Assembly (NCBI GenBank): GCA_015492395.1
Contig: WGFD01000183.1
Coordinates: forward strand, 1-15,994
DNA length: 15,994 bases
Direction: 5' to 3'
Origin: Deltaproteobacteria bacterium
GTDB lineage: Bacteria > Desulfobacterota > GWC2-55-46 > S146-70
In this document: piece after piece, positions 1-8,217 of the stretch
Layout of the letters: each line of letters starts with the position of its first letter
How positions within the stretch are numbered: position 1 is the stretch's first letter
Notes under the pieces: model-generated
The model's database searches: none
Seen by the model: the letters and a program-made list of their open reading frames with translations, nothing else
Told to the model about the DNA's origin: nothing
Made by a program: the position numbers and the translations under genes

Positions 1-78
1 TGTCAGGAGGGTTAAGATAACCGGGTGGCCGAGCAAAGGGGCTATTTACGCACGAGAACCATTTAGCTGTTTTCGCCT

Positions 79-951
79 ATGGAATCCAAGCTTACATCCG
101 GCATCTTCCTGGCACCTGCCAAGATCAACCTTTTTTTGAAAGTTCTGGCCAAGAGGCCTGACGGCTACCATGAGATCTATTCTATTATTCAGCCTGTTTC
201 ACTCTATGATGAAATCGCTATAGATATATCCGAAGGCAGAGGGATATACGTTGCCTGTGATGATCCGTACCTTCCGACCGGGGAGGGGAATTTAGCCTAT
301 CGGGCGGCATCCGTCTTCTTCGAGAGGACGGGGCTTAGACGGGTGGTGAGAATAGGTATCACCAAGAGGATACCTGTAGCCGCTGGATTGGGGGGGGGAA
401 GCAGTAATGCGGCAACGGTATTGGCCGGGCTGAATATGCTTCTTGACGCGGGTCTTAAGGAGCACGAGGTGATAGAAATGGCCTCCGCTATAGGTTCGGA
501 TGTGCCGTTCTTCGTCCTTGGTTCACCTGCCATTGTAAGAGGGAGGGGAGAGGTCCTTGAAAGGGTTAGACTGCCAAGGTGTTGGTATATCTTGGTTAAT
601 CCCGGTTTTGGTGTCACGGCTGCATGGGCCTACGGCAATTTAAACTTGACAAATAGTGGTGCAGATACTAAACTTTCAAATTCTGTAAATGTGCCGAAAG
701 ACTGTCAGGCGATGGTTGAAATTCTTTCTAATGACCTGGAATATCCTGTGGTTGAATCTCATCCTGAGCTGGCACGGATTAAGGTTTTTCTGGAGGAAGC
801 GGGGGCTGAAGGGGTACTTTTGTCAGGCAGTGGACCGACGATATTCGGGCTTTTCAGCAAAAAAGATGCGGCCGTTGATGCTCATAAGGGGCTGTTGGGT
901 ATTGTGAAGCCCAGCCGTCATAGTGTATTCCTGGTCCAGGGGTTGGGTTGA
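79..951 (+). CDS. ispE: 4-(cytidine 5'-diphospho)-2-C-methyl-D-erythritol kinase
   Basis: This enzyme phosphorylates the 2-hydroxyl of CDP-methylerythritol with ATP, the fourth step of the cytosolic MEP pathway to isopentenyl diphosphate. The 290-residue product has the normal family length. It shows the three GHMP-kinase motifs: the N-terminal APAKINLFL with Lys15, the ATP-binding loop PVAAGLGGGSSNAA at about residues 99-112, and the C-terminal SGSGPTIFGLF. The catalytic Asp is in GSDVPFF (Asp141). The ATG at 79 is used because an in-frame stop lies at 64-66; no strong Shine-Dalgarno is visible, and CTG at 67 is the only upstream alternative. The ATP-loop glycines are encoded across a run of nine G (390-398), a possible slippage spot. 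It is followed 27 bases later by tRNA-Gln and then prs, a conserved order in several anaerobic phyla. Identification is secure. Confidence 0.97.
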   Translation: MESKLTSGIFLAPAKINLFLKVLAKRPDGYHEIYSIIQPVSLYDEIAIDISEGRGIYVACDDPYLPTGEGNLAYRAASVFFERTGLRRVVRIGITKRIPVAAGLGGGSSNAATVLAGLNMLLDAGLKEHEVIEMASAIGSDVPFFVLGSPAIVRGRGEVLERVRLPRCWYILVNPGFGVTAAWAYGNLNLTNSGADTKLSNSVNVPKDCQAMVEILSNDLEYPVVESHPELARIKVFLEEAGAEGVLLSGSGPTIFGLFSKKDAAVDAHKGLLGIVKPSRHSVFLVQGLG

Positions 952-978
952 GTCGGATCCGTCTTTGGCCTTTTTTAT

Positions 979-1053
979 TGGGGCGTCGCCAAGCGGCAAG
1001 GCACGGGGTTTTGATCCCCGCATGCGGAGGTTCGAATCCTCCCGCCCCAGCCA
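979..1053 (+). tRNA. tRNA-Gln (anticodon TTG)
   Basis: A full cloverleaf is visible. The acceptor stem is TGGGGCG/CGCCCCA, the anticodon stem CGGGG/CCCCG encloses loop TTTTGAT with anticodon TTG, and the T arm is GGAGG-TTCGAAT-CCTCC. The discriminator base is G and the CCA end is encoded at 1051-1053. It lies in the short ispE-prs spacer on the same strand, so it is probably cut out of a shared transcript. Confidence 0.97.
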
Positions 1054-1113
1054 GATAATAACAACCATACCGGAAGTGCAAATTACAAGTAAGGCCGAAG
1101 GAAGGTGGATGTA

Positions 1114-2052
1114 ATGTTAGACAAACTCAAGATATTCGCCGGCAACTCCAACCATGATCTGGCAAAGGAGATATGCCAGTATGTTGGAGTAGAACCCGGG
1201 AGGGCTGAGGTCAAGAGCTTCAGCGACGGTGAGATATGTGTGGAGATTAGAGAGAGTGTGAGGGGTATGGAGGTTTATGTTGTGCAGTCCATATCGATGG
1301 ATGGGAATAAGAACCTTATGGAACTCCTAATAATGCTGGATGCGCTTAAGAGGGCTTCAGCCCATGCGATCACGGCCGTAATACCCTATTACGGCTATGC
1401 GCGGCAGGATAGGAAGGTCGCCCCCAGGACGCCCATCACTGCTAAGCTGATTGCCGATCTGATCGAAGTGGCAGGCGCTACTCGCGTCCTCTGTGTCGAT
1501 CTCCATGCCGGCCAGATACAGGGCTTCTTTAATGTGCCGGTTGACAACATATTCGCCGCGCCTGTAATCCTGAATTATATCAAGAAGAGTTATAATAACG
1601 ACGTGGTAATCGTTTCGCCTGATGCCGGTGGTGTTGAGCGCGCAAGGGCCTTCGCCAAGAGATTAGAGGCCGGCCTGGCCATTATAGACAAGAGGAGACC
1701 TGCGCCGAATGTCTCGGAGGTGATGAATATAATAGGAGATGTGAAAGGCAAATTCGCGATACTCCTCGATGATATGATAGACACGGCGGGGACCGTTACC
1801 CAGGCCGCTGAGGCCTTGAACAAGGAAGGCGCTAAAGAGATATACGCATGCTGTACCCATGCCGTTCTTTCAGGACCTGCTATTGAAAGGCTTAATGGCT
1901 CGCCTATAAAGGAGGTGGTGGTCACAAACACGATACACCTTCCTGATGATATCGGGTGCGGTAAGATAAAGGTCCTTTCGGTTGCACCCCTTCTTGGGGA
2001 GGCGATCAAGAGGATTCACTATGGTGAATCCGTGAGTTCACTCTTTGTTTGA
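1114..2052 (+). CDS. prs: ribose-phosphate pyrophosphokinase (PRPP synthase)
   Basis: This enzyme makes PRPP from ribose 5-phosphate and ATP, feeding nucleotide, His, Trp and NAD synthesis in the cytosol. At 312 residues it matches class I bacterial Prs. Visible motifs are [10 protein letters not shown] (ATP-binding flexible region), [12 protein letters not shown] (catalytic and regulatory region), [11 protein letters not shown], and the PRPP-binding loop [13 protein letters not shown] chose ATG 1114 because AAGGTGG (1102-1108) sits five bases upstream. An in-frame GTG at 1105 would add three residues but overlaps that ribosome-binding site. The stop codon is 46 bases before the rplY start, in keeping with an operon. 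Confidence 0.97.
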   Translation: MLDKLKIFAGNSNHDLAKEICQYVGVEPGRAEVKSFSDGEICVEIRESVRGMEVYVVQSISMDGNKNLMELLIMLDALKRASAHAITAVIPYYGYARQDRKVAPRTPITAKLIADLIEVAGATRVLCVDLHAGQIQGFFNVPVDNIFAAPVILNYIKKSYNNDVVIVSPDAGGVERARAFAKRLEAGLAIIDKRRPAPNVSEVMNIIGDVKGKFAILLDDMIDTAGTVTQAAEALNKEGAKEIYACCTHAVLSGPAIERLNGSPIKEVVVTNTIHLPDDIGCGKIKVLSVAPLLGEAIKRIHYGESVSSLFV

Positions 2053-2098
2053 CGTTTGTGATGGGTTCTTCAAGTCCAAGCTATGGAGGGAGGGTAAG

Positions 2099-2719
2099 AT
2101 GCAGGAGACACTGCTCGATGCTAAAAAAAGAGAAGAAAGGGGGAAGGGTCCCGCCGGGAGATTGCGCAGAGATGGGTTGGTACCGGCGGTACTGTATGGG
2201 CCGGATATTGAGGGGGGCATATCCCTGACAGTTGATGCGATGAAGCTTGAGAAGACCCTTCATGCGATTGGGGGCAGCAAGGTACTGGTCAACCTTTCCG
2301 TCGAAGGTGAGGCGGATAAGCGCACGGTCATATTCAAGATGGTGCGGAGAGACCCTCTCAAGGGGTCGGTGACGCATGTGGACCTCTACCAGGTCAAGAC
2401 CGGTCACGAGATGATCCTGAAGGTGCCGTTGCATATAGTTGGAAAGGCCCAAGGGGTATCGCAGGGAGGCATCCTCGATGTGGAGTTAAGAGAGTTGAAG
2501 GTTGCGTGTCTTCCCAGGCATATACCCCAGTATCTCGAAGTGGATGTCACACCGCTGGCCCTTGGGGAATCTCTGCATGTAAAAGACATTACACCACCGG
2601 AAGGTGTGAGGTTTATTGGAGACCCAAACCAGACTGTAGTTTCTATAGTCGCCCCTGCCGGGTTGGCTGCTGAGAAGACCGAGGCGGAGGAAACGGAGAG
2701 TGCAGGTGTGGAGGGGTGA
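2099..2719 (+). CDS. rplY: large-subunit ribosomal protein bL25 (CTC/TL5 form)
   Basis: A 206-residue long-form L25 that binds 5S rRNA in the large ribosomal subunit. The N-terminal half (to about residue 95) is the 5S-binding domain, with the typical GRLRRDGLVPAVLYGP region. The C-terminal half is the TL5/CTC beta domain (for example LRELKVACLPRHIPQYLEVD), ending in an acidic Glu-rich tail. ATG 2099 follows a strong purine-rich site, GGAGGGAGGG at 2086-2095. A TTG at 2045 is in frame but would overlap prs and has no such site. It lies between prs and pth; L25 next to Pth is a very common bacterial pairing linking ribosome assembly and peptidyl-tRNA recycling. Confidence 0.96.
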   Translation: MQETLLDAKKREERGKGPAGRLRRDGLVPAVLYGPDIEGGISLTVDAMKLEKTLHAIGGSKVLVNLSVEGEADKRTVIFKMVRRDPLKGSVTHVDLYQVKTGHEMILKVPLHIVGKAQGVSQGGILDVELRELKVACLPRHIPQYLEVDVTPLALGESLHVKDITPPEGVRFIGDPNQTVVSIVAPAGLAAEKTEAEETESAGVEG

Positions 2720-2743
2720 TCTTTACGTATGGTCAGGGGTTAA

Positions 2744-3298
2744 TTGTATCTCGTTATAGGTCTTGGTAATCCTGGGATAGAGTACGAAGAAACCAGGCAT
2801 AATGCCGGTTTCATGGCTGTTGATCATCTGGCCTCTGTATACGGAATCAGTATAAAGAAGAGCGGCTTTACAGCGGTGCTTGGGCGGGGAGAGATAGAGG
2901 GAGTAGATGTGATGTTGATGAAGCCGCAAACCTTTATGAACAGAAGCGGCGAACCGGCCAAAGAGGTTGTGGATTACTTTAAGGTTCCTATTGGGAATAT
3001 ACTGGTCTTATATGACGATATAGATCTGCCTTATGGGCAGATAAGGATAAAAAGGGCCGGAGGGTCTGGCGGACATCGTGGTGTACAGTCGGTTATATCC
3101 TCTCTGGGGACGGCGGACCTCGCCAGGGTGAGGATAGGTATAGGGAGGCCTGCGAGTGGTGATGTCTCCATGTATGTGTTAAGTCCTTTCGACGGGGAAG
3201 AGGCGGAGGGGCTTGGCGCAGTCCTCGAAACGGTAAAAGGTGCGGTGGAGATGGTGATGGTTGAGGGTATTGAGAAGGCAATGAATAGCTTCAACTAG
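2744..3298 (+). CDS. pth: peptidyl-tRNA hydrolase
   Basis: This esterase cleaves peptidyl-tRNAs that drop off ribosomes, recycling the tRNA. The 184-residue protein shows the family residues in order: Asn9 and His19 in GLGNPG...RHNAGF, Asn66 in KPQTFMNRSG, Asp92 in LYDDIDLP, and the glycine-rich GGSGGHRG loop. The start is a TTG at 2744, six bases after an AGGGG site. The nearby ATG at 2729 is in the same frame but runs into TAA at 2741, so TTG is effectively forced. An unusual start on an essential gene may keep expression low. It lies 24 bases after rplY. Confidence 0.96.
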   Translation: MYLVIGLGNPGIEYEETRHNAGFMAVDHLASVYGISIKKSGFTAVLGRGEIEGVDVMLMKPQTFMNRSGEPAKEVVDYFKVPIGNILVLYDDIDLPYGQIRIKRAGGSGGHRGVQSVISSLGTADLARVRIGIGRPASGDVSMYVLSPFDGEEAEGLGAVLETVKGAVEMVMVEGIEKAMNSFN

Positions 3299-3406
3299 GG
3301 TGAAGAGAATGTCCCTGCAGTTTACCGCAGTGAGTTTCAATGTTTCCCATTGTGTGGAGTGACTGTCTCCGGGGAGGATCCGAAATACAAAATATAAGGA
3401 GGTTAG

Positions 3407-5428
3407 ATGGAGCAGTTAGCTAACATATCACCTGTTTTGAGTGGAGCCGGACTTGTCATGGCGCTGATTATATACATCTATATCAAGAGACAGCCGGAGG
3501 GAAACGAGAAGATGAAGGAGATAGCCGCCCTGATCCATGAGGGTGCAATGGTATATCTGAGGCGTCAATACACGATACTCTTTATCTTCGTTATTGTTGT
3601 CTTTGGGGCTCTTGCGTATTTTATCGGCATATACACCGGTATCTCATTCCTGGCCGGCGCCTTTTCATCCATGCTGGCCGGTTTTTTCGGCATGAAGGCC
3701 GCCACGAGGGCGAATGTAAGGACGACTCAAGCCGCGAAGCTATATAAACCAAGCGCCTCCAAAGCCCTTTCCATGGCATTTATGGGGGGTTCGGTAATGG
3801 GCCTGGCGGTGGCCAGCCTCGGGCTGCTTGGGGTCGGCGTGCTCTTTATAATCTTCGGCAGACCTGAGACGGCTGCCGTCATAAACGGATACGCAATGGG
3901 GGCCAGCTCCATAGCCCTGTTTGCAAGGGTAGGTGGCGGTATTTACACCAAGACGGCCGATGTCGGGGCCGACCTTGTAGGTAAGGTGGAGGCCGGCATA
4001 CCGGAGGACGATCCAAGAAACCCCGGCGTCATAGCGGATAATGTCGGAGACAACGTGGGTGACGTGGCGGGACTGGGCGCCGATATATTCGAATCCTATG
4101 TCGGTTCCATAATAGCCTCTATCGCTATAGGGGCGACCGCCATAGCGGGGAGCAGGGTGGCCGAACTTGGATCGATATCTTCACTGATGGTATTGCCGGT
4201 CGTACTCGCCACAGTTGGTTTGATAGCCTCTATCATTGCCATACTCTCTATGAAGGTACTTGAAAGGAGAGATCCCGCCGCCGCCTTGCGCTATGCCACA
4301 TTTATTGGCGCCGGCCTTTTTCTGTTATTTGCGTACCTGGTCATAGACAGAATGGATGTGCAAAATGGTGTCTACTGGGCGGTATTCTTTGGCACGTTCG
4401 CGGGTATTGCCATAGGTCTGATCACGGAGTACTATACCTCTGCCAAGCCAGTGGTGAAGATAGCCGAGTCGAGTCAGACCGGATCCGCGACCAACATAAT
4501 AGCCGGCCTCGCCGTGGGACTGCACAGCACCGTGCTCCCGGTATTGGCCATATGTGTGGCCATCTTCATAGCAAACAGGGTGGCCGGCCTGTACGGCATA
4601 GGAATCTCCGCCATCGGAATGCTCGGCACTGTCGGGGTTATAATGAGTGTCGATGCCTATGGTCCCATAGCCGATAATGCGGGTGGTATATCGGAGATGA
4701 GTGGGCTGGGCAAGGATGTGAGGGACATAACCGACAGTCTGGACGCCCTCGGGAATACGACGGCCGCAATAGGCAAAGGTTTTGCCATAGGATCGGCTGC
4801 CCTTACCGCCTTGGCCCTCTTTTCGGCCTACAACCAGGCTATAAGCAGCGATATAGGGAAGAGGTTCGAGATTATACTAACAGAGCCTTCCGTAGTCATC
4901 GGGCTCCTCATAGGGGGCGCCCTTCCTTTCTTTATCGGCGCCCTTACCATGACCTCCGTCGGCAAGGCCGCCTTTAAGATGGTCCAGGAGATAAGGAGGC
5001 AGTTCAGGGAGATCCCGGGTCTTCTCGATGGCAAGGAGGGCGTCAAACCGGACGTGGCTCGGTGTATAGATATCTCCACGAATGCCGCCCTCATTGAGAT
5101 GGTCTTGCCAGGTGTAGTGGCGGTTCTGGCCCCGGTGGTGGTGGGCTTCGCTCTTGGGCCCGCCGCATTGGGGGGTATGCTCGGCGGTGCTACGGTAACG
5201 GGAGTACTACTTGCTTTGTTTATGGCCAATGCCGGAGGGGCGTGGGATAATGCCAAGAAGTATATAGAGAAGGGAAACCTCGGCGGCAAGGGATCGGACA
5301 GTCACAAGGCGGCTGTTGTCGGAGATACGGTGGGTGATCCCTTCAAGGACACTTCCGGTCCTGCCATGAATATCCTTATCAAGCTCATGTCGGTTGTTTC
5401 TCTGGTTATAGCGCCTCTGATAGTTTGA
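3407..5428 (+). CDS. hppA: K+-dependent membrane-bound ion-pumping pyrophosphatase
   Basis: An integral membrane protein of 673 residues that couples pyrophosphate hydrolysis to ion pumping across the inner membrane. The substrate site is visible as [11 protein letters not shown] (residues 185-195), the Asp-rich [12 protein letters not shown] (211-222), and the C-terminal [22 protein letters not shown] at 449-456 has Ala453 and Gly456 at the two positions that are Lys and Thr in K+-independent enzymes, so the K+-dependent class is expected. Glu229 in ADIFESY is at the gate-glutamate position usual in Na+-pumping and some H+-pumping relatives, so the transported ion is not settled. AAGGAGG at 3397-3403 precedes the ATG. 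It sits between pth and ychF, genes otherwise often adjacent, and ends at an intrinsic terminator. Confidence 0.96.
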   Translation: MEQLANISPVLSGAGLVMALIIYIYIKRQPEGNEKMKEIAALIHEGAMVYLRRQYTILFIFVIVVFGALAYFIGIYTGISFLAGAFSSMLAGFFGMKAATRANVRTTQAAKLYKPSASKALSMAFMGGSVMGLAVASLGLLGVGVLFIIFGRPETAAVINGYAMGASSIALFARVGGGIYTKTADVGADLVGKVEAGIPEDDPRNPGVIADNVGDNVGDVAGLGADIFESYVGSIIASIAIGATAIAGSRVAELGSISSLMVLPVVLATVGLIASIIAILSMKVLERRDPAAALRYATFIGAGLFLLFAYLVIDRMDVQNGVYWAVFFGTFAGIAIGLITEYYTSAKPVVKIAESSQTGSATNIIAGLAVGLHSTVLPVLAICVAIFIANRVAGLYGIGISAIGMLGTVGVIMSVDAYGPIADNAGGISEMSGLGKDVRDITDSLDALGNTTAAIGKGFAIGSAALTALALFSAYNQAISSDIGKRFEIILTEPSVVIGLLIGGALPFFIGALTMTSVGKAAFKMVQEIRRQFREIPGLLDGKEGVKPDVARCIDISTNAALIEMVLPGVVAVLAPVVVGFALGPAALGGMLGGATVTGVLLALFMANAGGAWDNAKKYIEKGNLGGKGSDSHKAAVVGDTVGDPFKDTSGPAMNILIKLMSVVSLVIAPLIV

Positions 5429-5451
5429 CGGGTTATTATTTCCTTATGGTG

Positions 5452-5484
5452 GAGGGTCGGTGAAAGCACCGGCCCTTCTTATTT
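5452..5484 (+). terminator. intrinsic terminator after hppA
   Basis: GGGTCGGTG (5454-5462) and CACCGGCCC (5467-5475) form a 9-bp stem with one G-U pair around the loop AAAG. The T-rich run TTCTTATTT follows. It lies 25 bases past the hppA stop and would end the ispE-hppA transcript. Confidence 0.8.
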
Positions 5485-5525
5485 ATACGTAGTGTCATAA
5501 CTGTGCATACCCGCATTGATCTACG

Positions 5526-5563
5526 GTTCACCGTTACGGTGAGCTGGAGAGTATATGCTCACC
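5526..5563 (+). promoter_or_regulatory. alternative hairpins in the ychF leader
   Basis: Two inverted repeats share one arm. The first pairs GTTCACCG (5526-5533) with CGGTGAGC (5537-5544), 8 bp with one G-U pair and a 3-base loop. The second pairs GGTGAGC (5538-5544) with GCTCACC (5557-5563), 7 bp with a 12-base loop. Only one can form at a time. The second is not followed by a T-run, so it is not a standard terminator. A leader or RNA switch for ychF is possible but unproven; a DNA-binding site is the alternative. Confidence 0.4.
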
Positions 5564-5650
5564 CCTCATCTTCATCGCGCCTTACTTCGGTCTGTTTTGA
5601 CGCTCTGTATGCGCATATATCGACGTTGTTTACAGGAGACAATAAGAAAA

Positions 5651-6745
5651 ATGGGATTTAAATGCGGTATCGTGGGTTTGCCGAATGTGGGCAAGTCCAC
5701 CATCTTTAATGCGATGACTTCGGGAAGTGCCCATGCGTCGAATTACCCATTTTGCACGATAGATCCGAATATCGGGATAGTGCAGGTAAGAGATGACCGG
5801 TTATTCAGAATCGCCGAACTGGTGAAGCCGGGGAGTATCGTACCCACTACAGTGGAGTTTGTAGATATAGCAGGGTTGGTTGAGGGTGCCAGCAAGGGTG
5901 AAGGCCTGGGGAACCAGTTCTTGGGACATATCCGCTCGGTGGATGCCATTGCCCATATCGTCAGATGCTTCGATGATCCGGAGGTGGTCCACGTTGCGGG
6001 TGGGGTGGATCCTGTAAGGGATATAGAGGTTATAAATACCGAGCTTATTCTGGCCGATCTTGCCACCTTGGAGAAGAGGCTGGGGAAGTATTCAAAGGTG
6101 GCAAGGGCCGGTGACAAGGAGGCGGCAGAGGCGCTCTGCCTTTATAATAAAGTATCCGGATGTCTCGACTCAGGCCGGCCGGCCAGGGTGCTTGACAGAG
6201 ATCTTCTGCAGGACCATAGGGTTAAAGAGTTGAACCTCCTGACTGCCAAGCCCTTACTGTATGTCGCAAACGTGAGCGAAGACGACCTGGGAGGAGATAT
6301 GGAGTATGTACTGGAGGTTGGGAAGATAGCGGGGGAAGAATGTGTGCCTATGGTAATCCTCTCCGGCAAGATAGAGTCGGAGGTGGTTGAGCTGCCTGAG
6401 GAGGAGAGGGAAGTGTTCCTGGAGGGCCTCGGATTGAAGGAGTCCGGGCTCGATAAGCTCGCAAAGGCCGGATATCGGCTATTAGGGTTCATAACCTTCT
6501 TCACAGCTGGAAAAAAGGAGGTCAGGGCCTGGACGGTAGAGACTGGGACGAGGGCCCCACAGGCTGCCGGTGTCATCCATTCCGATTTCGAGAGGGGGTT
6601 TATAAGGGCGGAAGTCGTATCCTATGAGGATTTTAACAGGTACGGCGCATGGACCACGTGCAAGGATAATGGTGTTGTCAGGTTGGAAGGGAAGGAATAC
6701 ATGGTCCGTGATGGAGATATAGTCCATTTTAGGGTTGCGGTCTGA
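5651..6745 (+). CDS. ychF: redox-regulated ATPase YchF (Obg-like P-loop ATPase)
   Basis: A universally conserved cytosolic translation-factor P-loop protein of 364 residues, associated with ribosomes and stress or redox control. The G1 loop is GLPNVGKST (9-17) and G3 is DIAGLVEGASKG (72-83). The G4 motif reads NVSE (207-210) instead of NKxD, the change known to give ATP rather than GTP preference. The C-terminal part carries the TGS domain, with FFTAGKKEVRAW and the terminal EGKEYMVRDGDIVHFR. ATG 5651 fits the family start MGFKCGIVGLPNVGKS, with AGGAGA about 12 bases upstream. The frame is open back to 5555, but that extension does not resemble the family. It follows the hppA terminator, so it probably has its own promoter. 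Confidence 0.96.
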   Translation: MGFKCGIVGLPNVGKSTIFNAMTSGSAHASNYPFCTIDPNIGIVQVRDDRLFRIAELVKPGSIVPTTVEFVDIAGLVEGASKGEGLGNQFLGHIRSVDAIAHIVRCFDDPEVVHVAGGVDPVRDIEVINTELILADLATLEKRLGKYSKVARAGDKEAAEALCLYNKVSGCLDSGRPARVLDRDLLQDHRVKELNLLTAKPLLYVANVSEDDLGGDMEYVLEVGKIAGEECVPMVILSGKIESEVVELPEEEREVFLEGLGLKESGLDKLAKAGYRLLGFITFFTAGKKEVRAWTVETGTRAPQAAGVIHSDFERGFIRAEVVSYEDFNRYGAWTTCKDNGVVRLEGKEYMVRDGDIVHFRVAV

Positions 6746-6871
6746 AAAATGCGCAGTGTGAGAGAAGGATTTTGTATATAAAGCGCTCCTGTAACTTGCC
6801 GCGCAGAGCGTAATCCTCCATTTTGCCGCTAAAGAATCCACTTTCAAATCCGATATCCAATATCATTATGC

Positions 6872-6898
6872 TTGACATATACGATATCTTTTTATAGT
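6872..6898 (+). promoter_or_regulatory. candidate sigma-70 promoter for the cytochrome gene
   Basis: A perfect -35 TTGACA (6872-6877) is followed after 15 bases by TATAGT (6893-6898), five of six matches to the -10 consensus. The spacing is shorter than the optimal 17. With 17-base spacing the -10 would be the weaker TAGTCT. It sits 28 bases before the ATG of the cytochrome gene. Confidence 0.45.
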
Positions 6899-6926
6899 CT
6901 GTAAAGTGTTTATACCGGCTGATCCT

Positions 6927-8105
6927 ATGAAACCAAGCATTAAATTGATCATCCCATCCTTCCTTGCAGCCATTGCCGTACTGTTAATATCCAGTCCCTC
7001 CATGGGAGGAGCCGGCAGCCGTGTCGGCGAGGTATTTACGTATGCACCTCCGGGAATAGGCACGGCGGCTCACGATGGATCTCTCTGCCTAAAGTGTCAC
7101 AAGGATGTATACTCTTCCATGCTCACTTATACCGTTAAGCACGAGTTTGGAAAGAATGGATGTAAAGTGTGCCATATCAAGAAAGAGTCCTCCCACGTCA
7201 GCAATATTCCGGTTAATACAGACTCTAAAGAAAATCTGCTCTTCCTGGATGTTAAGGCATCCAGTCCGTATGTTCTCAGGGTGAAGGCAATGGATGGAGA
7301 AGGAAATGAGGCGGTATCGCCGGAGATAGCCTTTATCCCTTCGGAGATCTACAGAGATATGACGGATGATAATACGGCCCCGATGATACGCAACCTGCAC
7401 GTTGAAGAAGTGAAGGAGGGTGTGTTTCATTCTGCAACTATAAGTTGGGAAACGGATGAACCTTCCACATCCCAGGTGGAGTATGGTGTATCGAAAAGAG
7501 GATTCGGAGATCATACACTGTTAAATGATGATATCCTTACAAAACAGCATAGAGTTGAGGTAGGTGGTCTCGTACGCGGCAAGACCTACTATCTGCGCGC
7601 CATTTCGAAGGATATTTATGGGAATACGTCTGTTTCAGAAAGTATGAAGGTCAAGGTGAAAGGTCCCTTCTCCACCAGGAAGGCGGAGCCGGAGCCGGAT
7701 ATCGAACTCTATATAGAGGATGTTTACCTCTTGAAGATAGGAGACAGAACCGCCGTTTCTTGGAGGACCAGTAAGAGTGCCAATGGAGTGGTGCTCCTGT
7801 CTAAGGACACGAAGATGGAGGCCGCTCTATCAGCAGAGCCCCACTATCCAGGTCTGAGCATGGATAGGTACGCCGGTCTTGATAGTTGTATAAACGGGGA
7901 CTGCCATGACAGCGGCTCTAGTCGTCTGGCTTCACACCCCTCAGGTGCGGTTTCATGGTACGGTCTTTTGCGGCCCGACGACCTGCCTCTCGCAAAGAAT
8001 AGCATGATATTGTGTACTACATGCCATACCCCCCATGGTGGTTTCTATAGCCGTATCTTAAGAAAGAATAAAAACGAGTTGTGCAGTTCATGCCACGTAA
8101 ATTGA
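6927..8105 (+). CDS. exported multihaem c-type cytochrome with fibronectin-III-like domains
   Basis: I recognise the architecture but not a named gene. The 392-residue product starts with a signal peptide (basic MKPSIK, hydrophobic residues 7-22, small residues near 26-30), so it acts outside the inner membrane. Haem-binding motifs are C54-LK-CH, C79-KV-CH, C321-INGD-CH (a four-residue spacing known from tetrahaem c3-type proteins), C363-TT-CH and C386-SS-CH. The first and last pairs look like doubled-CXXCH modules. Between them, residues about 150-247 form a fibronectin-III-like beta domain (ATISWETDEPSTSQVEYG, then GKTYYLRAISKD), and 255-300 may be a second one. ATG 6927 is preferred over the in-frame GTG 6906 because it starts the signal peptide. 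Likely role: periplasmic or outer-surface electron transfer; the partner is unknown. Confidence 0.85.
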   Translation: MKPSIKLIIPSFLAAIAVLLISSPSMGGAGSRVGEVFTYAPPGIGTAAHDGSLCLKCHKDVYSSMLTYTVKHEFGKNGCKVCHIKKESSHVSNIPVNTDSKENLLFLDVKASSPYVLRVKAMDGEGNEAVSPEIAFIPSEIYRDMTDDNTAPMIRNLHVEEVKEGVFHSATISWETDEPSTSQVEYGVSKRGFGDHTLLNDDILTKQHRVEVGGLVRGKTYYLRAISKDIYGNTSVSESMKVKVKGPFSTRKAEPEPDIELYIEDVYLLKIGDRTAVSWRTSKSANGVVLLSKDTKMEAALSAEPHYPGLSMDRYAGLDSCINGDCHDSGSSRLASHPSGAVSWYGLLRPDDLPLAKNSMILCTTCHTPHGGFYSRILRKNKNELCSSCHVN

Positions 8106-8140
8106 GTATGCCCAGCGAGCGCTTGTCTATATACCTGTCT
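8106..8140 (-). repeat. degenerate intergenic repeat, copy A
   Basis: Read on the minus strand, this spacer carries GACAGGTATAT, then GACAAGCGCTCGCT and GGCAT. Those blocks recur in the same order in copy E and partly in copies B and C elsewhere in the window. The spacer continues to about 8195 with GCCTGCCTGTGCGG (minus strand), which resembles CCTGCCTGTAGCGG beside copy C. It lies between the cytochrome stop and the DUF3109-like gene. Confidence 0.45.
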
Positions 8141-8217
8141 AAGCGAAGATGCTTCTAGTCAGGCGGTTTGCCCGCACAGGCAGGCATTAGACGGCGCTGC
8201 CATGAGGGCTTGAGGGG

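Noticed and set aside
26-46. GGTGGCCGAG-like string resembling the 5' part of a tRNA-Leu or tRNA-Ser
   Set aside because: No acceptor, anticodon or T arm can be built around it before the ispE start.
390-398. Run of nine G in ispE as a phase-variation tract
   Set aside because: It encodes the invariant glycine-rich ATP loop of an essential enzyme, so coding constraint explains it; switching would be lethal.
3305-3362. Tiny open frame starting ATGTCCCTGCAG between pth and hppA
   Set aside because: Only 17 codons, without a recognisable ribosome-binding site arrangement or any conserved pattern visible by eye.
5555-5650. In-frame upstream extension of ychF by 32 codons
   Set aside because: YchF proteins begin at MGFKCGIVGLPNVGKS; the extension is unlike the family and would start next to the leader hairpins.
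6766-6817. AGGATT/AATCCT inverted repeat after ychF as a possible terminator
   Set aside because: The stem is 6 bp with a 40-base loop and no proper T-run follows.
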